NCBI GenBank assembly: GCA_016758965.1
Contig: JAEPRB010000209.1
Coordinates: 1 to 64,000, forward strand
Source: Circinella minor
Lineage: Eukaryota; Mucoromycota; Mucoromycetes; Mucorales; Lichtheimiaceae
Length of the DNA stretch: 64,000 nt
Direction of reading: 5' to 3'
Every line of letters starts with the position of its first letter. The first letter of the stretch is position 1. Below the pieces are notes generated by a model. That model worked only from the letters and a program-made list of their open reading frames with translations. It did no database searches and was not told the origin of the DNA. Below are positions 62,461 to 64,000 of this stretch, piece by piece. Position numbers and translations under genes: made by a program.

Positions 62461-62504
62461 AGAGCACTCGCAGAGCTCCTTGTAAAAAAAAGCTTGTAAA
62501 TTGA
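62461..62504 (+). repeat. Left terminal inverted repeat
   Basis: Begins agagcact and contains tccttgtaaaaaaa and gcttgtaaa. It pairs with 62851-62899 on the other strand. A second partial copy of the unit lies just inside, near 62552-62574 (tccttgtaaaattagcttgta). Confidence 0.6.
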
Positions 62505-62677
62505 GACTTGTAAAATTTTTGTAACACTACAAGGCAAATACTCACAATGGTCCTTGTAAAATTAGCTTGTAACTTGGAAGTGTAACGTGGAAATCATACT
62601 TCAGTGAAAGCAAGTGAAAAAAATAGGCTCAGGGTTGAGTATTATTTTGAGCTTAATCTCTTTTCAAACAATTTCAA

Positions 62678-62818
62678 ATGGATCCTACTATCCTCAACGC
62701 CGTTAATCAAATCGCTCAACAAGTTGTCGCGATGGTTTGCTCATTGGTAGAAGCCAAAGTGGAAGTAGTATTAGCAGTAATGCTATTGTTGTTCATTTTT
62801 ATTAAAATTGGAAAGTGA
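62678..62818 (+). CDS. 46-aa membrane peptide ORF inside the inverted-repeat element
   Basis: ATG (context tttcaaATGg) to TGA, 46 codons, the only sizeable ORF between the repeats. It has a polar amphipathic first half (DPTILNAVNQIAQQVVAM) and a helix-length hydrophobic second half (VEVVLAVMLLLFIFI) closed by a basic KIGK, typical of a tail-anchored or single-pass peptide. No family is recognised. Its VEVxLxVML core resembles the tail coded in the nearby inverted duplication. Confidence 0.4.
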   Translation: MDPTILNAVNQIAQQVVAMVCSLVEAKVEVVLAVMLLLFIFIKIGK

Positions 62819-62850
62819 CAATTTTTTTTACAAACACTCAAACGCTCCTT

Positions 62851-62899
62851 GTAATTTTACAAGCTTTGCTTTTTTTACAAGGACCGTTGCAAGTGCTCT
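62851..62899 (-). repeat. Right terminal inverted repeat
   Basis: Ends agtgctct; read on the minus strand it gives agagcacttgcaacggtccttg followed by the A-run and gcttgtaaa, matching the left end. Immediately inside, ccttgtaattttacaagc forms a small palindrome. Confidence 0.6.
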
Positions 62900-62980
62900 A
62901 AAATCATTACAATAAACGTATCCTCTCATTTCTATAAAAAACGTGATCATTTAGTAAAAACTTGTTATCTCTTATTATTA

Positions 62981-63215
62981 ATGGTCTTCCTTTTATTGAT
63001 TTCATTTATATTATCCGTGTATTTACACAAAGATTTCGATAAATCTACTGCTTTTTTTTTTCCACCTGTAATAGTTTGATTTCATTGTTTTCTATTTACT
63101 ATAGCTCCCAAACCATCCAAGCGCCCTGCCATGGGGACCGGTCGAAGTTATAATGGTCATGCTATGGTTTATAGGCATAGGTGGATGGTTGGATAGCCAA
63201 GACAAAACAGTGTAG
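62981..63215 (+). CDS. Possible small two-exon membrane protein, or 3' end of a disrupted gene
   Basis: The last exon is 63105-63215 (acceptor tttactatag), 36 aa: LPNHPSALPWGPVEVIMVML, then WFIGIGGWLDSQDKTV and TAG. Upstream the same phase is open from about 62894. Three donors would splice in phase 0: 62954 (gtaaaa), 63017 (gtgtat) and 63068 (gtaata); the last would make a 37-nt intron, shorter than any other in the window. An ATG at 62981 would start a hydrophobic segment (VFLLLISFIL). The structure is therefore uncertain; the last exon is supported by its second copy in inverted orientation. Confidence 0.35.
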
Positions 63216-63549
63216 AAAATTAATTTTTATTAATTTAATTGATCCATGATAGCCTTGGTACCTCTCCACATATGGAATAAACGTAAAAAAACATGTATGA
63301 AAAAACCGACTGTTTTTTCTTCAATTTCACCTAAAAAAAATCGCACTTTTAAATATATAGTTTAGGAACATTGTATTTCTTTGATATATTATTTATTTTT
63401 TCAAAGTATGCATGCCAAGGCCATCATATATCAATCAGATTAATAAAAATTAATTTGGTTATACCGTCTTGTCTTGGCTGTCCTCTATCTAACCTATGTC
63501 TATCGACCCGACCATAATCACTATAACCTCGACTGGTCCCCATGGGTTT
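63111..63549. repeat. Inverted duplication (about 110-125-bp arms, about 200-bp spacer)
   Basis: The plus-strand arm at 63111-63236 and the minus-strand arm at 63549-63437 align along most of their length. Shared stretches include ccatggggacc, agccaagacaa and aaattaatttttattaat. Differences are mostly transitions, with a diverged patch in the middle. Both arms code for the PWGPVEVI...DSQDKTV tail. A transcript crossing both arms would fold into a long hairpin. Confidence 0.7.
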
Positions 63550-63831
63550 TGACTTTCAGTTATTTGTTCTCGAAAAACGCGTGTTGCAATAGAATATAAC
63601 AATTGGGTCGTGACATCTGTATTATACGGGTTGACCGAGAGTGATGGGTGTTGACCAAAAAAAAAAAAAAAGAGCAGATAAAGCAATAAAGAGAGGCATC
63701 ATGATTGCTGGCGTTTCTCCTATGATCATAGGGAGACCATTGATAGAAGGGAACATCGTTTGAACCATAACTTGTTTTCTCTCTTTGGATCTTCTTATTT
63801 CTGGTTCTATGGAAATCATAGTTGGAGTCAT
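63459..63831 (-). pseudogene. Broken second copy of the PWGPVEVI-tail gene
   Basis: Read leftward from ATG 63831, one frame gives a polar start (SIEPEIRRSKERKQ) and a membrane-like segment (IMMPLFIALSALFFFF). It then meets an A15 run (63657-63671, T15 on this strand). A different frame continues through VTTQLLYSIATRVF to NPWGPVEVIVIMVG. The tail then meets a TAG (63489-63491), where the sister copy has Gly, and goes on in the same frame to DSQDKTV and TAA (63459-63461). So the copy needs a frame change at the homopolymer or an intron, and carries a premature stop. The beginning may lie in a further exon to the right. Confidence 0.4.
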
Positions 63832-64000
63832 ATATATGTTTTTGATGTTTTCGTAGTTTTCTACGTATAGAATTTCCTAAATGTTACTCCAAGCGTGATT
63901 GTATAGAAGTTTCAGTCTTTGGCCCAGGATTGACAAGAGTATTGTAAAAGAAAAGGACGTTTTTTTGTTACGCGTTGTTTTCTTTGAGACCTCATATTTC

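Larger units (their letters stand above)
62461..62899. mobile_element. 439-bp element with imperfect terminal inverted repeats
   Basis: The left end (agagcactcgcagagctcct, then tgtaaaaaaaagcttgtaaa) matches the reverse complement of the right end (agagcacttgcaacggtcct, then tgtaaaaaaagcaaagcttg) over about 45 bases with few mismatches. The unit ccttgtaaaa/agcttgta recurs several times inside both ends. Between the ends lies one small ORF (62678-62818). No target-site duplication is visible. This fits a non-autonomous DNA transposon; the superfamily cannot be named. Confidence 0.6.

Overview
The window looks like nuclear DNA of an early-diverging filamentous fungus, most likely Mucoromycota (Mucorales or a relative). 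It is very AT-rich. Genes are cut by many short GT-AG introns, mostly about 65-150 nt. The protein set is fungal: Prm1, Mdv1, Pkr1, Rxt2, Dpp5 and Dal5-type permeases. A compact PTEN is kept, which is uncommon in Dikarya. No tRNA, rRNA, CRISPR array or bacterial-type operon was seen. Exon joins below were worked out by hand from splice signals, reading phase and family alignment, and they close in frame for every main gene.

Left third: a secreted subtilisin-like protease (3119-6522, +); uroporphyrinogen decarboxylase HEM12 (-) and the ribosome-biogenesis factor TSR1 (-) in tandem; the COMPASS subunit SWD1/RBBP5 (+); a PQ-loop vacuolar amino-acid transporter (-); the APC/C subunit DOC1/APC10 (-); an F-box/LRR protein (+); the sphingolipid fatty-acid 2-hydroxylase SCS7 (+); and HMG-CoA lyase (-).

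Middle: a gene-poor 24.5-33 kb stretch holds a four-finger C2H2 factor (-) and the V-ATPase assembly protein PKR1 (-). Then come PTEN (+), a GC-richer relic island around 35.3-36.1 kb, a TBC Rab-GAP (-) head-to-head with the mitochondrial-fission adaptor MDV1 (+), and a secreted dipeptidyl-peptidase 5 (+).

Right third: a candidate small spliced membrane protein (about 46.8-47.1 kb), PRM1 (+), SAR1 (+), the Rpd3L subunit RXT2 (+), and two convergent MFS permease paralogs (54951-57216 + and 58082-59951 -). The last 1.6 kb is the most unusual part: a 439-bp element with terminal inverted repeats carries a 46-codon membrane-peptide ORF. Beside it, an exon-sized inverted duplication encodes a similar hydrophobic tail in both arms, one arm broken.

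The genes are ordinary housekeeping and secretion functions with no shared pathway. Shared themes are proteolysis and nitrogen scavenging (protease, Dpp5, permeases), membrane traffic (Sar1, TBC, Pkr1, PQ-loop) and lipid or phosphoinositide metabolism (Scs7, PTEN, HMG-CoA lyase).
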